Below are positions 6,825 through 13,605 of a stretch of 14,699 bases of DNA, one piece after another. The DNA comes from an uncultured Eubacteriales bacterium. GTDB lineage: Bacteria; Bacillota; Clostridia; Lachnospirales; Lachnospiraceae. Position 1 is the stretch's first letter. Every line of letters begins with the position of its first letter. The DNA lies in assembly GCA_900321505.1 (NCBI GenBank), contig ONWK01000268.1, forward strand, positions 1 through 14,699. Reading direction: 5' to 3'. The position numbers and the translations under genes were made by a program. Under the pieces are notes generated by a model. The model made no database searches, had not been told where the DNA came from, and was given only the letters and a program-made list of their open reading frames with translations.

Positions 6825-8309
6825 ATGCAGCATTCCATTCTGGACCGGATCTATATCGCTTTCCTGGCGATCCTGATCGTCAGCTTCGGTGTGCTGATCG
6901 TATTTACTTCCTTCATGACGCGGCGGTCACTGGTTTCAGAGAAGACGGAAACCCTGTCAAACGAAGCGGACCTTATAGCATCCCAGACCATACTGGGTTA
7001 TCTCTCCGGACGTTACAGCCAGGACGACCTGAAGGTGCTCTTCAATTACTATTCAACTGCGCTGAATGCGGATGTATGGTATGTGGATGAGTACGGAAGG
7101 GTGGTCGCCACCTCGCATGTTATGGAGACCGATGAATCCGGCAAGGTGCTGGAGAAGCAGACGGAGGTTGCGATCCCCGTCAATATCTATCAGCTGGATC
7201 CGGATTACCGGATCGATGCAAGTCATTCAACCACCGGAAGCTTTTATGATCTTTATTCGTCCGATGTTATCTCCGTAAATGTGCCGGTGCATGTGGACAT
7301 CCTGGATGCCAACCAGCAGGTCAAGAGATCGGATCCCCATGGAGCCATCATCCTTTTGGCGACAGCATCGCAGATAAATGAACAGCTGAGAAATATCTTC
7401 AGCATAGTCCTTATTCCCTGTCTGGTCATCATTGTTATCGCCTTCATTTTCCTGGCGGTTGTATCCAGAAAGGTCCTGACGCCTGTTAAGAGGCTGTCGC
7501 AGGTTGCAAACGAGTATTCAAAGGGCAATCTGGATGAAAGGACGGATATTCATTCCTCGGATGAGATCGGCCAGCTGGCGGAATCAATGGAATACATGGC
7601 GGATGAGCTGGCAAAGCTGGAGGATTACAGAAGAGACTTTGTGTCAAACATTTCCCATGATTTCAGATCTCCGCTTACATCGATCAAGGGTTATATCGAA
7701 GCGATGAAGGATGGCACGATACCTCCGGAGAAGCAGGAAAGATATCTGGATATCGTACTGAATGAGACGCAGCGGCTTACAAAGCTCACGCAGGGACTGC
7801 TGGAGCTGAATAAGCTGGAAAGCTACGGACCGTATCTGAAGCTGTCGGAATTTGATATCATCGATGTGATCAAATCCACCCTGAATACCTTTGAGATCAA
7901 GGGTATCGAGCGTCAGGTGGCCATATATCTGAACAATCATGCCGAGAATACCGTTGTTACGGCGGATAAGACCAAGATACAGCAGGTCATCTATAACCTG
8001 ATCGACAATGCGCTGAAGTTTACGCCTGACGGTAAGAGGATATTTGTGACCGTAACGGAGACGGAGGATAAGCTGCATGTCTCCGTAAGAGACGAAGGCA
8101 TGGGTATGGATGAGGAGATGCAGAAGAAGATCTTCATCCGTTTCTATAAGGGAGATCCCTCCCGCGGTAAGGATAAGACCGGCACGGGTCTGGGACTTGC
8201 CATTACAAAGGAGATAATCAAGGCCCACAACGAGGTGATCACAGTAACAAGTAAGGTGGGTGAGGGAACGGAATTTGTATTTACGCTCAGCAAGGCGAAG
8301 AAGGCGTGA
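6825..8309 (+). CDS. Membrane sensor histidine kinase with HAMP domain
   Basis: A 494-residue kinase. Transmembrane segment 1 is at about 9-30, an extracytoplasmic sensor of about 160 residues follows (31-190, possibly Cache/PAS-like: NADVWYVDEYGRVVATS), then transmembrane segment 2 (about 192-213), HAMP (about 214-266) and the HisKA dimerisation helix with phospho-acceptor His278 in FVSNISHDFRSPLTSIKGY. The ATPase domain has an N box YNLIDNALKFT (Asn395), G1 DEGMGM (423-428) and G2 GTGLGL (453-458). It should autophosphorylate at His278 and pass phosphate to Asp54 of the regulator just upstream. The H box reads SHDFRSPLTS rather than the commoner SHELRTPLT. There is no cytoplasmic PAS domain, unlike WalK. 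GAGGTGAGA in the end of the regulator gene serves as ribosome-binding site. The signal sensed is unknown. Confidence 0.95.
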   Translation: MQHSILDRIYIAFLAILIVSFGVLIVFTSFMTRRSLVSEKTETLSNEADLIASQTILGYLSGRYSQDDLKVLFNYYSTALNADVWYVDEYGRVVATSHVMETDESGKVLEKQTEVAIPVNIYQLDPDYRIDASHSTTGSFYDLYSSDVISVNVPVHVDILDANQQVKRSDPHGAIILLATASQINEQLRNIFSIVLIPCLVIIVIAFIFLAVVSRKVLTPVKRLSQVANEYSKGNLDERTDIHSSDEIGQLAESMEYMADELAKLEDYRRDFVSNISHDFRSPLTSIKGYIEAMKDGTIPPEKQERYLDIVLNETQRLTKLTQGLLELNKLESYGPYLKLSEFDIIDVIKSTLNTFEIKGIERQVAIYLNNHAENTVVTADKTKIQQVIYNLIDNALKFTPDGKRIFVTVTETEDKLHVSVRDEGMGMDEEMQKKIFIRFYKGDPSRGKDKTGTGLGLAITKEIIKAHNEVITVTSKVGEGTEFVFTLSKAKKA

Positions 8310-8321
8310 TGTACTGATAAC

Positions 8322-8327
8322 AGGAGG
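8322..8327 (+). promoter_or_regulatory. Strong ribosome-binding site before a TTG start
   Basis: A perfect AGGAGG ends 8 bases before TTG 8336. No in-frame ATG or GTG sits at a suitable distance, which supports TTG as the initiation codon of the HD-domain ribonuclease. Confidence 0.8.
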
Positions 8328-8335
8328 AAACCAAA

Positions 8336-9277
8336 TTGCGCTACATACATGAATTACAGGAAGGTGACAGCGTTTCGGAGATTTATTTCTGCAGGAACAA
8401 GATCGTTGCTAAGACGAAGTCGGACAAGACTTATTATAATCTGGTCCTGCAGGATAAAACCGGTACCATCGACGGAAAGGTATGGGATCTGAGCAGCGGG
8501 ATAGACCATTTTGAATCCATGGACTATATAGTTGTTGACGGGCAGGTTACCAGCTTTAATAACCAGCTCCAGCTGAATATACGCCGTATCAGGAAGGCGC
8601 GTGAGGGTGAGTATACGGTGTCGGAGTACATGCCGGTGTCCCCGTATAAGATCGAGGATATGGAGGATGCGCTCCGCGGGATCATTTCAAAGGTGGAGAA
8701 TCCCTATCTTCATGCACTGCTCTCGTCATTCTTTATCGAGGATGCCGAATTCATGGATCAGTTCCGGAAGCACAGCGCGGCGAAATCCGTGCATCACAGC
8801 TTTATAGGCGGCCTGCTCCATCACAGCCTTTTTGTTGCAAGAACCTGCGAATTTCTTGCAAAGCAGTATCCGAAGCTGAACAGGGATCTTCTGGTGACGG
8901 CAGCCATACTGCACGATGTGGGCAAGCTGAAGGAGATCTCGGATTTCCCGGAAAATGATTATACTGATGAAGGTCAGCTGCTGGGACATATCGTTATCGG
9001 TGCCATGTGGGTAGGGGAGCGCTGTGACAGCATACCCGATTTCCCCAAAAAGCTCAGGGACGAGCTGATCCACTGTATACTTGCCCATCACGGCGAGCTG
9101 GAATTCGGTTCCCCGAAGAAGCCCGCCATCATGGAGGCTCTGGCCCTGTCGTTTGCCGATAATCTCGATGCAAAAATGGAGACCTTTACCGAGCTGCTGA
9201 AGTCGAACGAAGAGACCTCGGGATGGCTCGGATTCAATAAACTGCTGGATTCCAATGTAAAAAAGACGGAAATATAA
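8336..9277 (+). CDS. yhaM: YhaM-type 3'-5' exoribonuclease (OB-fold plus HD domain)
   Basis: The 313-residue protein has the two-domain plan of YhaM. An N-terminal OB-fold (about 10-95, with YYNLVLQDKTGTIDGKVWD and VVDGQVTSFNNQLQL) is followed by an HD metal-dependent domain (about 145-280). The HD domain shows HHSFIGGLLHHSLFV, the signature LHDVGK (His193, Asp194) and CILAHHGELEFGSPKKP. YhaM of Gram-positive bacteria trims 3' ends of RNA and single-stranded DNA in the cytoplasm, often leaving transcripts slightly shortened. It begins with TTG behind a perfect ribosome-binding site. It lies 26 bases after the kinase gene and 21 bases before glmM, so it is probably co-transcribed with both. 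A general HD phosphohydrolase is the alternative, but the OB-fold makes YhaM much more likely. Confidence 0.9.
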   Translation: MRYIHELQEGDSVSEIYFCRNKIVAKTKSDKTYYNLVLQDKTGTIDGKVWDLSSGIDHFESMDYIVVDGQVTSFNNQLQLNIRRIRKAREGEYTVSEYMPVSPYKIEDMEDALRGIISKVENPYLHALLSSFFIEDAEFMDQFRKHSAAKSVHHSFIGGLLHHSLFVARTCEFLAKQYPKLNRDLLVTAAILHDVGKLKEISDFPENDYTDEGQLLGHIVIGAMWVGERCDSIPDFPKKLRDELIHCILAHHGELEFGSPKKPAIMEALALSFADNLDAKMETFTELLKSNEETSGWLGFNKLLDSNVKKTEI

Positions 9278-9298
9278 AGAAACAGGAAGGAAGAAGAA

Positions 9299-10690
9299 AT
9301 GGGAAAGTATTTTGGAACTGACGGCTTCCGCGGAGAAGCAAACTGCGAACTGACAGCGGATCATGCATACAGGATCGGCCGTTTTCTTGGTTGGTACTAT
9401 GGCGAGATGAAGAGACAGAACGGCATCGAGGAGACTACAAGGGTAGTGATCGGCAAGGATACCCGCCGGTCCAGCTATATGTTTGAGTATGCGCTGGTAG
9501 GAGGCCTTGTGGCTTCGGGCGCGGATGCGTATCTGCTCCATGTTACCACCACACCTTCGGTTGCCTATGTTACAAGAATGGACAGCTTTGACTGCGGTAT
9601 CATGATATCCGCAAGTCATAACCCCTACTATGATAACGGCATCAAGCTGCTGAACGGTTCGGGTGAGAAGATGGAGGAGAGTACCATTTCTCTGATCGAG
9701 GCATATCTGGACGGTTCAGTTGAGCTTTTCGGGACCACCTGGACCGAGCTGCCTCTCGCTAAGCGTGAGAAGATCGGATGTACGGTGGATTATGTGGCAG
9801 GACGCAACCGTTATGTGGGTTATCTCATTTCTCTCGGACAGTATTCCTTCAAGGATAAGAGGATCGCGCTGGACTGCGCCAACGGCGCTGCGTGGAACAT
9901 CGCTAAATCGGTGTTTGACGCACTCGGGGCAAAGACATATCTTCTGAATGCAGAGCCCAACGGGACAAATATCAACAGGGATGCGGGTTCAACACATATT
10001 GAGGGCCTTCAGAAATTCGTGGTGGATAACGGCCTTGATGCGGGCTTTGCCTACGACGGTGACGCGGACCGCTGCCTTGCAGTGGATGATAAGGGTGAGG
10101 TGATCACCGGAGACCATATTCTCTACATCTGCGGAACCTACATGAAGGAACGCGGCGACCTCATGAACAATACGGTTGTTACCACCGTTATGTCGAACTT
10201 CGGTCTGTACAAGGCCTTTGACGACGCAGGTATAGGTTATGCGAAGACCGCTGTCGGGGATAAGTATGTATATGAATATATGCAGCAGTACGGCTGCAGG
10301 GTCGGAGGAGAGCAGTCGGGACATATAATCTTTTCGAAATATGCCACAACGGGTGACGGTATACTTACATCACTGAAGATCATGGAGGTGATGATGGCAA
10401 AGAAGCAGAAGCTGTCCGAGCTTGCCGCGCCGCTGGTGATCTTCCCGCAGGTACTTACAAATGTACGTGTGAAGGATAAGAAGGAAGCCCAGGCAGATCC
10501 CGATGTTCAGGCAAAGGTAAAGGAAGTTGAGGAGAAGCTGGGAGCTTCGGGAAGGATACTGGTACGTGAATCCGGTACCGAGCCGGTAGTCCGTGTAATG
10601 GTGGAGGCACCATCTGAGGAGACCTGCCGTGAATATGTGGATTCCGTTGTGGATGTGATCAAAGCCAAGGGCTATGTAGCGGAAGGGTAG
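9299..10690 (+). CDS. glmM: Phosphoglucosamine mutase GlmM
   Basis: A 463-residue alpha-D-phosphohexomutase that interconverts glucosamine-6-phosphate and glucosamine-1-phosphate, the step leading to UDP-N-acetylglucosamine for peptidoglycan. Visible landmarks are the start MGKYFGTDGFRGEAN, the phosphoserine loop MISASHNPYYDNGIK (Ser106 by alignment with the active serine of E. coli GlmM), the Mg loop DGDADR (253-258), the sugar-binding GGEQSGH and the C-terminal phosphate-binding RESGTEPVVRVM, which is GlmM-like rather than typical of other phosphomannomutases. It is slightly longer than E. coli GlmM (445). AGGAAGGAAG at 9283-9292 is the ribosome-binding region. The enzyme normally needs activation by phosphorylation of the active serine. 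It is packed between yhaM and the HU gene. Confidence 0.93.
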   Translation: MGKYFGTDGFRGEANCELTADHAYRIGRFLGWYYGEMKRQNGIEETTRVVIGKDTRRSSYMFEYALVGGLVASGADAYLLHVTTTPSVAYVTRMDSFDCGIMISASHNPYYDNGIKLLNGSGEKMEESTISLIEAYLDGSVELFGTTWTELPLAKREKIGCTVDYVAGRNRYVGYLISLGQYSFKDKRIALDCANGAAWNIAKSVFDALGAKTYLLNAEPNGTNINRDAGSTHIEGLQKFVVDNGLDAGFAYDGDADRCLAVDDKGEVITGDHILYICGTYMKERGDLMNNTVVTTVMSNFGLYKAFDDAGIGYAKTAVGDKYVYEYMQQYGCRVGGEQSGHIIFSKYATTGDGILTSLKIMEVMMAKKQKLSELAAPLVIFPQVLTNVRVKDKKEAQADPDVQAKVKEVEEKLGASGRILVRESGTEPVVRVMVEAPSEETCREYVDSVVDVIKAKGYVAEG

Positions 10691-10699
10691 GAGGCAAGA

Positions 10700-10972
10700 A
10701 TGAACAGGGCAGATTTTGTTACGGCGCTGGCAGAGCGTACAGGACTTAAAAAAACAGAGGCGGAGCGTGCCGTAAAGGGTATGCAGGAGATAATAGCGGA
10801 AACCCTGAAAAAGGGCGACAAGGTGCAGCTTGTGGGCTTCGGTACCTTTGAAGCTCCCGAAAGGGAGGCCAGGGAGAGCATAAACCCAAGGACCGGACAG
10901 CCCATGAAGATCGGAGCTTCACGGGTACCGAAATTCAAGGCAGGAAAGGGCCTGAAGGACGCTGTAAACTGA
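10700..10972 (+). CDS. hup: Histone-like DNA-binding protein HU
   Basis: A complete 90-residue HU/IHF-family protein starting MNRADFVTALAERTGL, with the core VQLVGFGTFE and the DNA-intercalating beta arm around INPRTGQPMKIGASRVPKFKAGKGLK. HU is a dimer that bends DNA non-specifically and organises the nucleoid. AGGAGG at 10689-10694 precedes the ATG by 5 bases. The gene sits just upstream of rqcP, as in many Firmicutes, and is probably read from the same transcript as glmM. Confidence 0.95.
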   Translation: MNRADFVTALAERTGLKKTEAERAVKGMQEIIAETLKKGDKVQLVGFGTFEAPEREARESINPRTGQPMKIGASRVPKFKAGKGLKDAVN

Positions 10973-10988
10973 GAAAGGCAGGAAGAAG

Positions 10989-11228
10989 ATGCGGCTTGAT
11001 AAATATTTGAAGGTATCACGCCTGATAAAGCGGAGAACCGTTGCAAATGAAGCCTGTGATGCCGGAAGAGTGGCTGTGAACGGCAAACCCGCCAGGGCAT
11101 CCTATGATGTCAGGGTCGGTGATGTGATAGAGATAGCCTTCGGAAATAAAACGGTTAAGGCTGAGGTGACTCAGGTGGCAGAGACCGTGCGCAAGGAAGA
11201 AGCTGCGGAAATGTTCAAACTCCTTTGA
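10989..11228 (+). CDS. rqcP: S4-domain ribosome quality-control protein RqcP (YabO)
   Basis: The 79-residue protein is almost entirely one S4 RNA-binding domain: MRLDKYLKVSRLIKRRT, then GRVAVNGKPAR and VGDVIEIAFGNK. It ends in a short acidic helix with KEEAAEMFKLL, closely resembling B. subtilis YabO (86 residues). RqcP binds obstructed 50S subunits that still carry peptidyl-tRNA and, with RqcH, drives addition of C-terminal alanine tails to stalled chains. A heat-shock HslR-like S4 protein is the alternative name, but the position between HU and divIC is diagnostic for RqcP. AGGAAG at 10980-10985 is close to the ATG. The usual downstream yabP and yabQ are absent here. Confidence 0.93.
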   Translation: MRLDKYLKVSRLIKRRTVANEACDAGRVAVNGKPARASYDVRVGDVIEIAFGNKTVKAEVTQVAETVRKEEAAEMFKLL

Positions 11229-11245
11229 AAAAGTTCTTGCAAAAC

Positions 11246-11283
11246 ATATGCAAATGTGCAACAATAAGTTGTACTGTGCATAT
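11246..11283 (+). other. Long two-part hairpin between rqcP and divIC
   Basis: ATATGCA (11246-11252) is the exact inverse complement of TGCATAT (11277-11283). Inside it, after a 3-by-2 internal loop, GTGCAAC (11256-11262) pairs with GTTGTAC (11268-11274) with one G-U pair and an AATAA loop. The total is 14 pairs in 38 bases. No T-run follows, so it is not an intrinsic terminator. It may be an mRNA processing or stability element, a regulator binding site, or a remnant. Confidence 0.5.
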
Positions 11284-11329
11284 TCGGAGGGTTTACCCCT
11301 ACGGATCGGGATGTGTATTTGGAGGATTC

Positions 11330-11335
11330 GGGGAG
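11330..11335 (+). promoter_or_regulatory. Ribosome-binding site fixing the divIC start
   Basis: GGGGAG ends 5 bases before ATG 11341. Upstream in-frame ATGs at 11248 and 11311 give residues unlike DivIC, and the first lies inside the hairpin, so 11341 is the chosen start. Confidence 0.75.
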
Positions 11336-11340
11336 AAGAT

Positions 11341-11640
11341 ATGAAACGCGGCACAAGAAGAAGGTCAAAAAGGAATCTGCTGCTTATATTGCTGGTGGTT
11401 ATAGTTGTAGTAACCGCAACATGTATTAAGATAGTGGATCTTCATAGTAAGAGTGAGACTCTGGCTGCTACTGAGCGTCAGCTTGAGGCTGAGATCGAAG
11501 AAGCAAAGATGGACGCCGAGAATCTTGTGAATCGCGAGAAATATATGCAGACCAAGAAGTATATCGAGGATGAGGCGAAGAACAAGCTTGGACTTGTCTA
11601 TCCGGATGAGATCGTGATCCGGCCAAGTGAAGGAAGATAA
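11341..11640 (+). CDS. divIC: Septum formation initiator (DivIC/FtsB family)
   Basis: A 99-residue bitopic membrane protein. A very basic cytoplasmic N terminus (MKRGTRRRSKR) leads into one transmembrane helix (about 12-29), a coiled coil (about 35-62, ATERQLEAEIEEAKMDAENL) and the family end YIEDEAKNKLGLVYPDEIVI. DivIC/FtsB joins FtsL and DivIB/FtsQ in the divisome and helps activate septal wall synthesis. The assignment to DivIC rather than FtsL rests on the C-terminal A-x-x-K-L-G-L-V-x-P-D-E motif and on the position downstream of rqcP. The gene is preceded by a 112-base gap with a hairpin and followed at once by a terminator-like stem. Confidence 0.9.
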   Translation: MKRGTRRRSKRNLLLILLVVIVVVTATCIKIVDLHSKSETLAATERQLEAEIEEAKMDAENLVNREKYMQTKKYIEDEAKNKLGLVYPDEIVIRPSEGR

Positions 11641-11650
11641 GAGAGAATCA

Positions 11651-11676
11651 GGCAGTGCCGACCGGCGCTGCCTTTT
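11651..11676 (+). terminator. Intrinsic terminator (or attenuator) after divIC
   Basis: GGCAGTGCC (11651-11659) pairs with GGCGCTGCC (11664-11672) with a single G-U pair and a 4-base loop, followed directly by TTTT (11673-11676) and a T-containing tail. It begins 10 bases after the divIC stop and ends only 18 bases before the tilS ATG. Confidence 0.75.
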
Positions 11677-11683
11677 CGGTTAT

Positions 11684-11689
11684 TGAGGA
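11684..11689 (+). promoter_or_regulatory. Ribosome-binding site fixing the tilS start
   Basis: TGAGGA lies 5 bases before ATG 11695. A possible TTG start at 11683 overlaps this site and is rejected. Confidence 0.7.
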
Positions 11690-11694
11690 TAGCT

Positions 11695-13071
11695 ATGTAT
11701 GATGATCTTGAAAGCCGTATCCTCGAAATGATCAGGGAGAGATCCATGATCGCCGACGGAGATACGGGAATAGTGGCGGTATCGGGCGGAGCGGATTCGG
11801 TCTGTCTTCTTCATATCCTGAATGATCTTGGCAGGGAACGCGGGCTTCGTCTGAAGGTCGTGCACGTTCATCACGGTATCCGCGGAGAGGAAGCGGACAG
11901 GGATGCGGACTTTGCAGCCGGACTGGCAGCAGAGCTGGGAATTCCCTGCAAAGTAATTTTTACGGATATTCCGAAGCTTGCGGAAGAACAGGGAATGTCC
12001 CTTGAAGAAGCAGGGCGTATCGAACGCTACAGGATCCTCAGAGAAGAGAAGGAAAAAGAGGGAGCCGCATGGATCGCGCTTGCCCACCATCTGGATGACC
12101 GCGTGGAGACTGTCATCTTCAATATGCTGAGAGGCTCCGGACTGCGGGGACTGCGCGGGATCCTTCCCGTTCAGGGTGATCTGATACGGCCGCTCATTTC
12201 CGTGGAGAGAAGCGAGATCGAAGCATGGCTGAGGGCGCGGGATATCAGCTGGTGCGAGGACAGCACCAATCAGGATACGGAATATACAAGAAACCGTATC
12301 AGGCACAGGATAATTCCCGAGATGCTTAAGGTGAATGCCGGTGCGAAGGAGCATATCCTGAGACTGGCGGAGGATGCGGAGCAAAGATATGAAGTCATAA
12401 GAGCGGAAGCCGCGGCGCTGCTCGGTGAAGCGGAGGTCTCCGGGTCAGAGATATTCATTCCTGACAATATATTTGAAAAATGCACTTCTTCTGATGTTGA
12501 GGAGGAGCTGCTGCTTCAGGTGCTGGGGACGCTTGCGGGAAGAAGGAAGGACATTTCCGAAAGGCATGTGGTAAGTCTCTGTGAGCTCCGGGGAAATGAC
12601 ACAGGTAAACGCGTCAGTCTTCCCTACAGGCTGGAGGGTATAAGATCATATGAAGGACTGCTTGTAAGAAAAACCGGAGACGCGAAGGAAAAGGAAGGAC
12701 ATTCTTCCAAAAAACTGCAGATCCTGCGGCGGGCATATATTCCGGGAGAAGAAGTGCCGAGGGATGAAAAGACAGTCATGATCGATGCGGACAGTCTTCG
12801 CGGTGAACCGGTGCTCCGAACGCCGGAGGAGGAAGACCGTATCGTTATAGACAGCGCCGGACATACGAAGTCGCTGAAACGTTTTTTTACGGACAGGAAG
12901 ATAGCGGCACATTTACGTGACAGCTGGCCTGTAGTGTCGGATGACAACGGAGTTTTGTGGGTAGTGGGCTTAAGGCTCAGCGAGCATTGTAAAATAACGG
13001 AGAGTACCCGGGAGACGGTTATTCTTTCGATCGGGGTGGAAAAACAGGAAAGGGGCGGCTTATGGATGTAA
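11695..13071 (+). CDS. tilS: tRNA(Ile)-lysidine synthetase TilS
   Basis: The 458-residue enzyme attaches lysine to the wobble cytidine of the CAU-anticodon isoleucine tRNA, so that it reads AUA instead of AUG. The N-type ATP-pyrophosphatase domain begins with the P-loop SGGADS (30-35), then HHGIRGEEADRD (59-70) and AHHLDDRVET (His131, His132, Asp134, Asp135) with RGSGLRGLRGI. The commoner family form of the second motif is HHxDDQxET, so Arg136 is a mild variant. Middle substrate-binding and C-terminal TilS domains follow, the last around RFFTDRKIAAHLRDSWPVV and VLWVVGLRLSEHCKIT. Length is close to B. subtilis TilS. AUA codons are frequent in the surrounding genes, consistent with an essential role. 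Its stop overlaps the first codons of hpt, indicating coupled translation. An upstream terminator-like hairpin leaves almost no room for its own promoter. Confidence 0.95.
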   Translation: MYDDLESRILEMIRERSMIADGDTGIVAVSGGADSVCLLHILNDLGRERGLRLKVVHVHHGIRGEEADRDADFAAGLAAELGIPCKVIFTDIPKLAEEQGMSLEEAGRIERYRILREEKEKEGAAWIALAHHLDDRVETVIFNMLRGSGLRGLRGILPVQGDLIRPLISVERSEIEAWLRARDISWCEDSTNQDTEYTRNRIRHRIIPEMLKVNAGAKEHILRLAEDAEQRYEVIRAEAAALLGEAEVSGSEIFIPDNIFEKCTSSDVEEELLLQVLGTLAGRRKDISERHVVSLCELRGNDTGKRVSLPYRLEGIRSYEGLLVRKTGDAKEKEGHSSKKLQILRRAYIPGEEVPRDEKTVMIDADSLRGEPVLRTPEEEDRIVIDSAGHTKSLKRFFTDRKIAAHLRDSWPVVSDDNGVLWVVGLRLSEHCKITESTRETVILSIGVEKQERGGLWM

Positions 13072-13580
13072 TGATAGAAACTCTTATAAGTGAGCAGGAG
13101 ATAGACCGGAGGATCCGGGAGATGGCGGATGAGCTGTCCGGGATATATGCAGGTAAGGAACTGAAGCTGGTGGGTATACTCAAGGGAAGCGTATTTTTCC
13201 TGAGTGAGCTGGCAAAGCGGCTCAGTATCCCTGTAACACTGGATTTTATATCCGTGTCCAGTTACGGAAACGGTACGGAGCCCGGCGCGGAGATTCTGCT
13301 GAGCAAGGATATGGATGACCCGGTTGAGGGTCAGAATGTCCTGCTGGTGGAGGATATCCTGGATACCGGACGTACGCTTAAGAAGGTGATAGAGCTTATG
13401 AACAGAAGGAATCCTGCAAGCCTTGCGGTGGTGACGCTTCTTGATAAGCCGTCGCGCCACATTGCCGATGTGGAGCTGCTCATGACAGGCTTTACCATAC
13501 CGGATAAGTTTGTAGTCGGATACGGGTTGGATTACGCACAGAATTACAGAAATCTTCCCTATATCGGAGTGATCGAGTAG
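13062..13580 (+). CDS. hpt: Hypoxanthine phosphoribosyltransferase
   Basis: A 172-residue type I phosphoribosyltransferase that makes IMP or GMP from hypoxanthine or guanine and PRPP in purine salvage. The PRPP loop LLVEDILDTGRTL (from residue 94, Glu97-Asp98 and Asp101) is clear. Other family segments are LVGILKGSVFFLSELAKRL near the N terminus, the flexible-loop region DFISVSSYGNGTEPG, VTLLDKPSRH and FVVGYGLDYAQNYRNLPYIG at the end. The gene overlaps the end of tilS by 10 bases, with AGGGG (13051-13055) inside tilS as ribosome-binding site. An in-frame ATG at 13071 is a possible alternative start. The tilS-hpt-ftsH order is conserved in Firmicutes, and products of the first two have been reported to interact functionally with ftsH expression in Bacillus. 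Confidence 0.95.
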   Translation: MDVMIETLISEQEIDRRIREMADELSGIYAGKELKLVGILKGSVFFLSELAKRLSIPVTLDFISVSSYGNGTEPGAEILLSKDMDDPVEGQNVLLVEDILDTGRTLKKVIELMNRRNPASLAVVTLLDKPSRHIADVELLMTGFTIPDKFVVGYGLDYAQNYRNLPYIGVIE

Positions 13581-13605
13581 GGAAAGAAAAAGAATCGAGG
13601 AAATC

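Noticed and set aside
6110..8309. Naming the two-component pair WalR/WalK
   Set aside because: The regulator is similar in type, but the kinase lacks the cytoplasmic PAS domain and no walH, walI or walJ genes follow. A specific name would be overclaiming.
8726..9619. Long antisense open frame (297 codons) opposite yhaM and the start of glmM
   Set aside because: It spans the junction of two clear plus-strand genes and encodes no family-like sequence. Considered a shadow.
11269..11320. Candidate promoter just upstream of divIC
   Set aside because: TTGTAC at 11269 and TTTACC at 11292 have no good -10 partner at 16-18 bases. The match is too weak to list.
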